From the NCBI GenBank assembly GCA_030670605.1, contig DAOVBK010000010.1:1-13823 (forward strand): a stretch of 13,823 nucleotides of DNA, written 5' to 3'. This document shows, piece by piece, positions 6,889 to 13,241 of the stretch. Made by a program: the position numbers and the translations under genes. A model generated the notes under the pieces. It was not told where the DNA came from. It did no database searches and saw nothing but the letters and a program-made list of their open reading frames with translations. Each line of letters begins with the position of its first letter. Within the stretch, counting starts at the first letter, position 1. This DNA is from Candidatus Stahliibacteriota bacterium. Lineage in GTDB: Bacteria; Hydrothermota; Tepidihabitantia; SM23-42.

Positions 6889-8082
6889 TCACGCTCCGAA
6901 TTTTTTTAATTTAAGGGCATGAGCAAGAAGTAACGGCATGATATCTAAAGATTGCATTCTTCCAAGCATACCGGTTGCGCAGTTGCGTTCGGTGAACCTT
7001 TTTTTCTCAGGAAAGGTGAAGTGAGAAAAGAGCAGAAGCGGATTCGGATGCCACGAGTGCGAATGAAGAATTGTCGGTGTTGAATGGTCTGCGGTAATAC
7101 AAATGACGTTCGGCTTCAGCTTTGTGATATTAAATAGACACTTATCAAACTCCTCAATACACCTAACCTTCTCCTGCTGGTTCCCATCCTCACCAGCCTT
7201 GTCTGTTCCTTTGATATGGAGGAAGAAAAAGTCGTACTTCAGATAGTTCTCCTTAAGCGTTGCCACCTCATCACTGATCGTCTCGCCGGTTTGCAAAACA
7301 TCCATACCGACGAGTTTTGCGAGCCCCCGATACATGGGATACGTCGCAATAGCAGCGGCATTGAGACCGTACTTTTTTGACATCGATGCAAGATTCGGAT
7401 TGCGTGCGTATCCTCGCAGGAGGACATAATTTGCCCGCTCTTCATCCTTTAAGACCTCTGCTGCACTTTTGATAAATGTATTGATAATTGTAGCAGTATG
7501 CACCGCGTCATCGCTTTTCGGTTCCGCAAGAACAGGTGTTCGGTTTTCCTTTTGTGGATCAGCATCAGTGACGTTTTCCAAAAGAGCAGCACCCACGAAC
7601 TTGACGACAAAACGGTGTTCTTTTGCCGGTCGTATGACAACGGGGATAGTATCGATTGTTCCAAGCGCTGCCTGAAGCTTCTTACACAACCGTGCACACT
7701 CTTCAGTTGCTATCCGTCCAGCCCGACGGTCAACAATGACACCATTTTTGATCGTGGCGAAATTCGCCCTGACCGCGAGGTCCTTTTCCTCGACATCCAC
7801 ATCAATACCGAGCGCCTCGAGGACACCCCGTCCGATCTGATGCTGCAGCGGATCATAGCCAAACAGGGACAGATGTGACGGACCACTCCCGGGCGTTATA
7901 CCCGGAGCAACCGGCACGGTTAGACCAAAGCTGCTATTCTTTGCGAGTTTGTCGAGGGTTGGCGTCTTCGCAATCTCGAGTGCTGTCTTGTCTGGATCCG
8001 GGAGATCACCGAGACCGTCAAGGATGACAAGTACAATCTTATTTTCGTTCTTGACAAGAAGTTCCTGAAGTATCTCTGACAT
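6889..8082 (-). CDS. apgM: 2,3-bisphosphoglycerate-independent phosphoglycerate mutase, archaeal type
   Basis: Interconverts 2- and 3-phosphoglycerate in glycolysis/gluconeogenesis in the cytoplasm. The 397-residue length fits the ApgM branch of the alkaline-phosphatase superfamily (about 400, against ~510 for GpmI). Metal and catalytic motifs are all visible: VILDGLGD (19-26, Asp22), TPGSGPSH (63-70) with the likely phosphorylated Ser66 and His70, LFGYDP (73-78), GRGVLEALG (84-92), [12 protein letters not shown] (289-300), TADHSTP (330-336) and HSWHP (342-346). Bacterial-type details (GSGPSH rather than GSDTAH) suggest a long-established bacterial lineage, which is inference. The ATG at 8082 is preceded by AAGGAG (8088-8093), 5-nt spacer. 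The stop is in a GTGA overlap just ahead of purH, so the two genes are co-transcribed from the promoter at 8110-8137. Confidence 0.93.
   Translation of the reverse strand: MSEILQELLVKNENKIVLVILDGLGDLPDPDKTALEIAKTPTLDKLAKNSSFGLTVPVAPGITPGSGPSHLSLFGYDPLQHQIGRGVLEALGIDVDVEEKDLAVRANFATIKNGVIVDRRAGRIATEECARLCKKLQAALGTIDTIPVVIRPAKEHRFVVKFVGAALLENVTDADPQKENRTPVLAEPKSDDAVHTATIINTFIKSAAEVLKDEERANYVLLRGYARNPNLASMSKKYGLNAAAIATYPMYRGLAKLVGMDVLQTGETISDEVATLKENYLKYDFFFLHIKGTDKAGEDGNQQEKVRCIEEFDKCLFNITKLKPNVICITADHSTPTILHSHSWHPNPLLLFSHFTFPEKKRFTERNCATGMLGRMQSLDIMPLLLAHALKLKKFGA
6894..6897 (-). promoter_or_regulatory. GGAG ribosome-binding site deciding the purH start
   Basis: On the minus strand GGAG lies inside the last codons of apgM. 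It is 7 nt from the ATG at 6886-6884 but 1 nt from the GTG at 6892-6890 that overlaps the apgM stop. Normal spacing selects the ATG. Confidence 0.65.
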
Positions 8083-8109
8083 GTATGCTCCTTTATTCCT
8101 CGAAGTATT

Positions 8110-8137
8110 ACTATAGCCAAAAACGGACTTTAGTCAA
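8110..8137 (-). promoter_or_regulatory. Sigma-70-type promoter of the apgM-purH operon
   Basis: Read on the minus strand: -35 box TTGACT (8132-8137), 16-nt spacer, -10 box TATAGT (8110-8115). A start near 8103 gives a short leader of about 20 nt that contains the AAGGAG of apgM. Both hexamers match five of six consensus positions. Confidence 0.75.
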
Positions 8138-8145
8138 GGCATCTC

Positions 8146-8184
8146 TAGGCTTTGGGCATTAGGCTTTAGGCTTTGGTCATTAGC
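8146..8184 (+). repeat. Degenerate TAGGCTTT/GGCAT tandem words
   Basis: The words TAGGCTTT, GGGCAT, TAGGCTTT, AGGCTTTGG and TCATTAGC follow each other in loose tandem immediately before repeat copy 2. The same words, in other orders and orientation, flank copy 1 (1-30 and 84-113), so this is the border of the same composite repeat. Confidence 0.6.
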
Positions 8185-8193
8185 ATAAAGATT

Positions 8194-8347
8194 CCCTCTC
8201 CCTGCAGAGGGAGAGGATTCACCCCGTTAGAAATCTGAAGCGCAGGCTAAGCTATGCCCAAAAGTCACCGAAAAGACCCCTTCGCGAGACAGAGTAAGAA
8301 TCTTGAGAAAAGATGGAATTTCTAACGGGGTAAAGGTGAGGGTGTTC
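8194..8347 (+). repeat. Intergenic repeat, copy 2, interrupted by a 113-bp insert
   Basis: The left part (8194-8219) has a 9-bp hairpin, CCTCTCCCT (8195-8203) with AGGGAGAGG (8208-8216), loop GCAG, ending GGATT. The right part (8333-8347) is AAGGTGAGGGTGTTC. Joined, they reproduce copy 1 at 41-81 almost exactly, including the GGATT-AAGGTG junction, so the intervening 113 bp is an insertion. Confidence 0.8.
8220..8332. mobile_element. 113-bp insert with terminal inverted repeats (MITE-like)
   Basis: Ends in perfect 14-bp inverted repeats, ACCCCGTTAGAAAT (8221-8234) and ATTTCTAACGGGGT (8318-8331). Taking in the flanking bases (8218-8234 against 8318-8334) gives 16 of 17 matches. It interrupts repeat copy 2 exactly where copy 1 is continuous. 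There is no transposase inside. A target duplication is not clear, because the flanking TT/AA could be target or element. The interior has no obvious structure. It could be a non-autonomous element, or a second repeat family that tends to nest in the first. Confidence 0.6.
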
Positions 8348-8965
8348 CATAAAAGGCATGTCATGTCATTGTACGGCAGTAAGGCTATCAAGGCCCCCAC
8401 TTTTCTCCACTCACTATTCACGTATCACCCTGTAGATTCCAGCCTTCCTCGCCTTTTTGCCTTCAATAATCTTATCATGCCATGAATTGTTCAGAGTTTA
8501 TGCGGCATTTCAATATATGTTATACGGCGCGGTTTAACTGACGTCATCACCGGTGTGGCAATTTGTGTCAGGACAGGTACGGGAGCGTTATGCGGAGATT
8601 GAAGCCCGGACTAGAGCCCTATGTCCAATGTCGAGACCGTGTGTACCGGAGTTTCTAACGAAGGTATATTTGACCCCATTATCCGCATTAGGGACGGAAC
8701 CAACAACAGTCAGAAGCCTCTCGATCGCTCGAGACACGGGTGCAAATGCTTGACTATCTTGACTTTATGCGATTTTTACTGTAATCGTGAGAGTTATGAA
8801 GAATAGTGAAATCGGATTTTTCCCTGCCACTACGCTACGGGATGTTCCAAAGTCCTGCGCTTACTCCCAATTGTGCCACAGACACACAATGCTTTGTTTA
8901 GCCTCAGTACCATCGTATGAAAAGTCTGTGGAAGCTTTCTCATTGTAATAACTACAGGTTCGGAG
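8348..8965. other. Gene-free region downstream of the ATPase gene
   Basis: No convincing gene on either strand in about 620 bp: the short open frames lack ribosome-binding sites and recognisable protein. Present are a TCTCGA/TCGAGA hairpin (8719-8734) and two TTGACT hexamers (8750-8755, 8759-8764). A TGTAAT (8780-8785) lies 15 nt after the second, a weak plus-strand promoter candidate with no gene after it. It may be decayed foreign DNA, but I cannot name its source. Confidence 0.5.
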
Positions 8966-10234
8966 TTAATTAGAGCCATCATCAACTTTTTGCAATAGAA
9001 ATTTCCACAAGGGGATTGTTTCAATAGTGACTTTATCAACTCTTGATTGAGATTCAGTATTTTTTGTCACTATGAGAACTTTTCGTATTTTGGGATACCG
9101 ACGCAGAAACAACTTGATACCTGAAAATTTTCTACTTTCCCAATCAAACCCAGAGCTATATTTTACCTCGATAGGATATGGTCTATTATAACTTCCAATC
9201 ACAAAATCTACTTCTCTTTCACTCTCCGCATAATATCCGATGTTTTGTTTTGTCTTCAATAGGCTTACAAATACACTGTTCTCAGCTTTGGCCCCCAGAT
9301 CACCTTTGCCAGTCATAATAGTTTTGATTCCATTATCGACCAAATAGAATTTCTTATAGGCATACACCTTTTCAGTATGAGACGTTGTCCACTTCTCCAG
9401 CGGTTTAACCAAGAATGCTGTTTCAAGATAACTGATATACTCCCTTACAGTATCAACACTTATACTTAGAACCTTAGCAAGTTTGTTAAAACTCGTTCTG
9501 CTTCCAACTGATGCTGATAACAATCGCATGATATCTTTCAATACATTTGCTTTTCTAATTCGATAAAGCCGCACAACATCACGGGCGATTATATCTTCCA
9601 GTAGATTAATCAAATACTCGCTTGAAGGACTTAGTACTTGTTCTGGATATCCACCACAACTTAAATACTCATCTGCGAATTTCTCCATTTTGTATCCTTC
9701 AGCACGACTCACTTTGATTCCTTTAAAAGAAAGGTACTCCTCAAAGTTTAAAGGATAGATTGTGTTTACAAGCTGTCGACCGGTAAGTCTACCTCCCTGT
9801 GATTTTATCAAAGAGGAGGTTGATCCCGTGCACACAATTTTTAGATTCTCAAGGTCATATACCGATTTTAATTCGACCTCCCATTGCGGACTTTCCTGAA
9901 CTTCATCAAGGAATAGTAGTAACTTTTTACTTCGATCGTGCATGAAAATTTTGCGAAACAAACGAAGATGCTCAGAGATGGTCGTTCCTGATAATTGCGG
10001 ATGGTCAAGTGCGAGGTATAAGAGGTTAGTTGGTGGAACACCATTCTCAAGTTGTCTTTTGATCAACTGTTTCAGAATAGTTGTCTTACCAACCCTTCGA
10101 CTGCCAATCACGATTTCAATCTGTCTACGTTTGACAAAACCTTTAAATCTATCAAGGTACCAGTTCCGTAAGATACCATAATTGAATTCCCTGTTTTCCC
10201 ACCAAGGATTGAAAGCATAATATATTTCTTCCAC
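8966..10234 (-). CDS. AAA_14/DUF4143-family ATP-binding protein
   Basis: A 422-residue protein of the widespread AAA_14 plus DUF4143 family, whose cellular role is unsettled. Walker A is GSRRVGKTT (44-52), Walker B LLLFLDE (105-111, Asp110-Glu111), the sensor-like strand IVCTGSTSS (133-141), and Arg147/Arg153 in QGGRLTGR may serve as arginine fingers. A winged-helix-like segment (about 246-275, KLAKVLSISVDTVREYISYL) follows. The C-terminal domain contains AENSVF (318-323), EVDFVI (341-346) and IEVKY (355-359), matching an E...D...ExK nuclease-fold pattern. The start is GTG at 10234; no Shine-Dalgarno is visible, but a consensus promoter lies directly against it. It is monocistronic, AT-rich (a sampled line is about 37% GC, against about 53% in apgM) and isolated between gene-free stretches, suggesting horizontal acquisition. 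Confidence 0.88.
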   Translation of the reverse strand: MEEIYYAFNPWWENREFNYGILRNWYLDRFKGFVKRRQIEIVIGSRRVGKTTILKQLIKRQLENGVPPTNLLYLALDHPQLSGTTISEHLRLFRKIFMHDRSKKLLLFLDEVQESPQWEVELKSVYDLENLKIVCTGSTSSLIKSQGGRLTGRQLVNTIYPLNFEEYLSFKGIKVSRAEGYKMEKFADEYLSCGGYPEQVLSPSSEYLINLLEDIIARDVVRLYRIRKANVLKDIMRLLSASVGSRTSFNKLAKVLSISVDTVREYISYLETAFLVKPLEKWTTSHTEKVYAYKKFYLVDNGIKTIMTGKGDLGAKAENSVFVSLLKTKQNIGYYAESEREVDFVIGSYNRPYPIEVKYSSGFDWESRKFSGIKLFLRRYPKIRKVLIVTKNTESQSRVDKVTIETIPLWKFLLQKVDDGSN

Positions 10235-10239
10235 GTAAC

Positions 10240-10267
10240 ATTATATTGAAATCGAACCTTTTGTCAA
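10240..10267 (-). promoter_or_regulatory. Consensus promoter directly abutting the ATPase start (leaderless)
   Basis: On the minus strand the -35 is TTGACA (10262-10267) and the -10 is TATAAT (10240-10245), both perfect, with a 16-nt spacer. Only five bases separate the -10 from the GTG start at 10234. The expected transcription start (about 6-8 nt after the -10) therefore falls on the start codon itself, so the mRNA should be leaderless or nearly so. This fits the lack of a Shine-Dalgarno site. Confidence 0.8.
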
Positions 10268-10272
10268 GAACC

Positions 10273-10288
10273 TTCGACTATAGTCGAA
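10273..10288. promoter_or_regulatory. Perfect 16-bp palindrome upstream of the ATPase promoter
   Basis: TTCGACTA (10273-10280) is followed directly by its reverse complement TAGTCGAA (10281-10288). It ends 5 bp from the -35 box of the ATPase promoter, a natural position for an operator or activator site. The cognate protein is unknown; the winged-helix-like segment of the ATPase itself is one candidate. Confidence 0.6.
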
Positions 10289-10711
10289 ACTTTTGAAATA
10301 TCCATCCTACGACGAAAGAGTAATACTCCGCGGGCATGTTTCTAGAAACCCAGGCAGAATGGACTCGCTAATAGATTTATTGCTGATTCACCAACTAACT
10401 ACAAAAATGGTGCGCTAATTCGCCGATAACGTGAACTATGAGACATACTATATTCAGATAGACGCGATTGTCGTCGATGCCTCTTGTAGATGTACTATCA
10501 ATGTAGGCCGTGTCCTAGAGTATTGCTGGATACACTAGACCGATATAGCTCAATTCCACCATGCTTACATACGCCAAAGCTGTAGCTTCGCCCAATTGAT
10601 GTTAGACAAAGTATCAAGATGATCGGTTTGACAAACGCCGTGGATTATCAGCCCGCAGTGTGCTTTACTTTCCGTTGACAAAACGTATCGTATTCGTGGA
10701 AGACGCTAAGT

Positions 10712-10739
10712 GCGCAGAAATCACGCAGAGGGCGCAGAA
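10712..10739 (+). repeat. Three CGCAGA direct repeats
   Basis: CGCAGA occurs at 10713-10718, 10724-10729 and 10733-10738, within the larger words GCGCAGAA, ACGCAGAG and GCGCAGAA. Short CGCAGAG arrays like this are found between genes in many environmental bacterial genomes. Confidence 0.6.
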
Positions 10740-10918
10740 TTAGTACCAATTCACGTGAATCAAGTAATATTGTTCGAGTGTGGCCGCTTTGTTGTTTGGC
10801 GACCGAGTGGAGAAGTTCCTTAATGTACGTTCTCGATTCAGCCCATACTGGGCTTCACTCGAACAGTAATGCTGTAGTACTCTTCGTCTCCGTACTCGTA
10901 GCTGTACACCAATCTGCG

Positions 10919-10950
10919 CACGAATACGATTCACGATATACGATTACGAA
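10919..10950 (+). repeat. Degenerate ACGATT/ACGAAT tandem repeat
   Basis: CACGAATACGATT (10919-10931), CACGATATACGATT (10932-10945) and the partial unit ACGAA (10946-10950) form about two and a half loose 13-14-nt units just ahead of the transglutaminase promoter. Confidence 0.6.
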
Positions 10951-10968
10951 TGTCAGCAGTACCAACCA

Positions 10969-10996
10969 TTGACCTAAAAAGGGAGAGGCGTATAAT
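10969..10996 (+). promoter_or_regulatory. Sigma-70-type promoter of the transglutaminase-ABC operon
   Basis: TTGACC (10969-10974), 16-nt spacer, TATAAT (10991-10996, perfect). A start near 11003 gives a leader of about 14 nt that contains the AAGGAG (11005-11010) used by the GTG start at 11017. Confidence 0.8.
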
Positions 10997-11016
10997 ACCG
11001 TAACAAGGAGAAATAA

Positions 11017-12483
11017 GTGAGAAAATTCTTGAGTATCGCAATCGCTTTAGTAATTCTAGTAATCACCGTCTACCTGATCATACGTATCCCAAAACCGGTC
11101 GGCAAAGCAGAAATTCCTGTCGAACAGACTATTCAATCAGGCGTTTCCGAAGAATGGCTTGGCATTTTTATCCAGGGACAGCGCATCGGATACTCATTCA
11201 CAAAAATAGCCCGCGCTGCAACCGGGCTTACCATTGAAAACCGCTCGCTCATGACACTCGTCATGATGACCGAACAACGGACACTGCAAACACATACGTA
11301 TGCGCACACAGATAATGAATACACACTCAAAGATTTTTCCCTGGAGATCACAACTGCGGGACATGCGACAAAGATCGAAGGTACAATACACGATCAAAAA
11401 ATGACCCTCACCTCTTACAGCCACGGGGTGCCACACACACAGATAATCACACTCAAAGAAAAACCGTATATCCCCGATGCGCTCGAAGAGGTCATCAAGC
11501 AAAGGAACCTCAAACCTGGTGATGAAATCAGCATCCCGTACTTTGACCCGACAACACAATCGTCGAGTGTTGCACGCATACGCGTCGGGGATCAAGAGGT
11601 GGTGAATGTTATGGGTTTGGAAAAAACCGGTATGCGCGTCGACCTTGATTACATGGGCATCCAGTCGAGACTCTGGTTGGACGACGACTACACGCTGATA
11701 AAGGAATCAGTACCGGCAATGGGTATGGAGATGATACCGATGTCGCGCGAAGAAGCACTCGCTGAGATTGAACCGGCACAGGCATTTGATCTCCTTTCTT
11801 TCTTTGCCGTCAAGCTTAACACGACAATACCACATCCGACCACACTCTCCTACGTGAAACTCTCACTGGAAAACATATCGATTGAAGACCTGGACCTTGA
11901 TGATGATTTCCAGCACATACGTGCACACGACCCCATCATAGTAGAGTCATATCGCGCACAAATAGATGACCTGCCCGACCATTCACTGCCCATTGACGAA
12001 CACGCAGCATTTCTTGAACCATCAGTTTATATCCAATGCCGCAATGAGGAAATCATAAAAGCCGCGCGCGACCTCATTGGAAACGAAAAAAATGCAAAAC
12101 GAGTAGCGGAAAAACTCGTACATGGAGTTTACAGGTTCATCAAGAAGAACCCAACCGCCTCATTGCCGTCTGCTCTGGATGTTCTCAGAACAAAAGAGGG
12201 AGACTGCAATGAACACTCAATATTGTTCACCGCCCTTGCACGTTCGGTCGGCTTGCCAACCAAGATCTATGTCGGTCTTGTGAACCTTGATGGCTCATCA
12301 TACTTCTACCATGCGTGGTGCGCAGTCTGGCTCGGCAAATGGGTGCCGGTCGACCCAACCTTTGATCAGTTTCCGGCTGATGTTGGACACCTGAAACTAA
12401 AAGAAGGAGAGCTTGCAGAACAAGCAAAGGTGCTTCAGGTCGTTGGAAAACTGCGTATCAATGTGCTCGAACATGTCCCATAA
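11017..12483 (+). CDS. Membrane-anchored transglutaminase-like domain protein
   Basis: A 488-residue protein with one N-terminal hydrophobic segment (about 5-23, after MRK), which serves as a membrane anchor or uncleaved signal. A long extracytoplasmic region (about 45-330) rich in beta-like strands comes next. The C-terminal transglutaminase/cysteine-protease-like domain (about 340-450) has a complete triad: Cys397 in EGDCNEHS, His432 in YFYHAW and Asp446 in VPVDPTF. Bacterial members of this fold usually act as peptidases or amidases rather than crosslinkers; the substrate here is unknown. The GTG at 11017 has AAGGAG 6 nt upstream (11005-11010). Its end overlaps the ABC ATPase start by 11 nt, so the two are translationally coupled and may serve one envelope function. 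Confidence 0.87.
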   Translation: MRKFLSIAIALVILVITVYLIIRIPKPVGKAEIPVEQTIQSGVSEEWLGIFIQGQRIGYSFTKIARAATGLTIENRSLMTLVMMTEQRTLQTHTYAHTDNEYTLKDFSLEITTAGHATKIEGTIHDQKMTLTSYSHGVPHTQIITLKEKPYIPDALEEVIKQRNLKPGDEISIPYFDPTTQSSSVARIRVGDQEVVNVMGLEKTGMRVDLDYMGIQSRLWLDDDYTLIKESVPAMGMEMIPMSREEALAEIEPAQAFDLLSFFAVKLNTTIPHPTTLSYVKLSLENISIEDLDLDDDFQHIRAHDPIIVESYRAQIDDLPDHSLPIDEHAAFLEPSVYIQCRNEEIIKAARDLIGNEKNAKRVAEKLVHGVYRFIKKNPTASLPSALDVLRTKEGDCNEHSILFTALARSVGLPTKIYVGLVNLDGSSYFYHAWCAVWLGKWVPVDPTFDQFPADVGHLKLKEGELAEQAKVLQVVGKLRINVLEHVP

Positions 12484-13213
12484 TAGTTCTATAAACCGGC
12501 TCGTCACGAAAAATCTCAAGAAGTGTTATAACGGTGTCTGGGCAGTCAAGAATCTGAATCTTGAACTATCGCCGGGTGAAATCTTCGTACTTCTCGGACC
12601 AAATGGTGCGGGCAAGACGACGACCCTCAAGCTGATCGCTGGCTTGCTTCACCCAACCGACGGCAGCATCCATATCGAAGGCACAGACTTACAGCAAGAA
12701 CCGATTAAGGCAAAGACAGTCATCGGCTACGTACCTGATGAACCATTCATTTACGACAAGCTGACAGGACGCGAGTTCATCCACTTCATTGCTGGTATCT
12801 ACAATGTGAAACGCGACCAGTACGAACGGAAAATGCATCAGCTTTTTGAACGGTTCGACATCGGTGATTGGATCGATGAATACGCAGAGAGTTATTCTCA
12901 TGGGATGAAACAAAAGGTCATCATGTGTCAATTGTTACTACACGACCCCAATCTCATACTTATCGACGAGCCCCTTGTCGGTCTTGACCCGAAGAGTGGC
13001 AAAACAGTCCGGGAACTCTTTTTTGAATTACGAAATGAAGGTAAGACACTGCTCATCTGTACTCATACACTGTCTTTTGCCAAGGAGATCGCATCCCGCA
13101 TTGGCATTATCAGTCATGGTGAATTGAAATTCACGGGAACATTTGAAGAACTCGCAGCGATCTCCGGGGCGAATGATATTGAAAATATGTACCTGAAGCT
13201 TTCAGAAGGCTGA
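12473..13213 (+). CDS. ABC transporter ATP-binding protein
   Basis: A 246-residue ATPase subunit that would power the permease encoded next. Walker A is GPNGAGKTT (42-50), the signature is YSHGMKQK (141-148, a variant of LSGGQ), Walker B LILIDEP (161-167) and the H-loop CTHT (196-199, His198). The Q-loop position reads YVPDEP, with Asp89 where Gln is canonical, a variant seen in ABC-2/exporter-type ATPases. The start is taken as ATG 12473, which gives a normal N-terminus (RLVTKNLKKCY...). It overlaps the transglutaminase stop by 11 nt and has no clear Shine-Dalgarno, so it probably relies on coupling. An upstream TTG at 12413 (20 residues longer) is possible, but its GGAG is only 3 nt away. 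Confidence 0.9.
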   Translation: MSHNSSINRLVTKNLKKCYNGVWAVKNLNLELSPGEIFVLLGPNGAGKTTTLKLIAGLLHPTDGSIHIEGTDLQQEPIKAKTVIGYVPDEPFIYDKLTGREFIHFIAGIYNVKRDQYERKMHQLFERFDIGDWIDEYAESYSHGMKQKVIMCQLLLHDPNLILIDEPLVGLDPKSGKTVRELFFELRNEGKTLLICTHTLSFAKEIASRIGIISHGELKFTGTFEELAAISGANDIENMYLKLSEG

Positions 13214-13241
13214 CGGCGTTCGACGCTACTATTCCTGCACA

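Larger units (their letters stand above)
10289..10968. other. Gene-free region between the ATPase and transglutaminase promoters
   Basis: No supported gene in about 680 bp on either strand. It holds two 12-bp perfect palindromes (GTTTCTAGAAAC, 10338-10349; ATTCACGTGAAT, 10749-10760), a 6-bp hairpin AGCCCA/TGGGCT (10840-10854) without a T-run, and two short repeat patches listed separately. The rest shows nothing I can name and may be decayed sequence. Confidence 0.5.

Noticed and set aside
7498..7878. 126-codon open frame on the plus strand
   Set aside because: Antisense to apgM, which has full family motifs; no start signal.
8227..8421. 64-codon minus-strand open frame crossing the 113-bp insert
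   Set aside because: It reads through the terminal repeats and repeat copy 2, has no Shine-Dalgarno, and its sequence comes from repeat DNA; better read as a spurious frame over a repeat.
8553..8806. Two overlapping short plus-strand open frames
   Set aside because: No ribosome-binding site and no recognisable motif; I considered a decayed transposase or intron reverse transcriptase but could not identify any conserved block.
10712..10950. Possible CRISPR array
   Set aside because: Units are 6-14 nt, degenerate and without uniform spacers; no cas genes are in the window.
10740..10972. Short open frames on both strands between the ATPase and transglutaminase genes
   Set aside because: They span short degenerate repeats and the transglutaminase promoter region and show no protein-like pattern.
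11194..11595. 133-codon open frame on the minus strand
   Set aside because: Antisense to the transglutaminase-like gene with Cys/Arg-rich, non-protein-like composition; a shadow frame.
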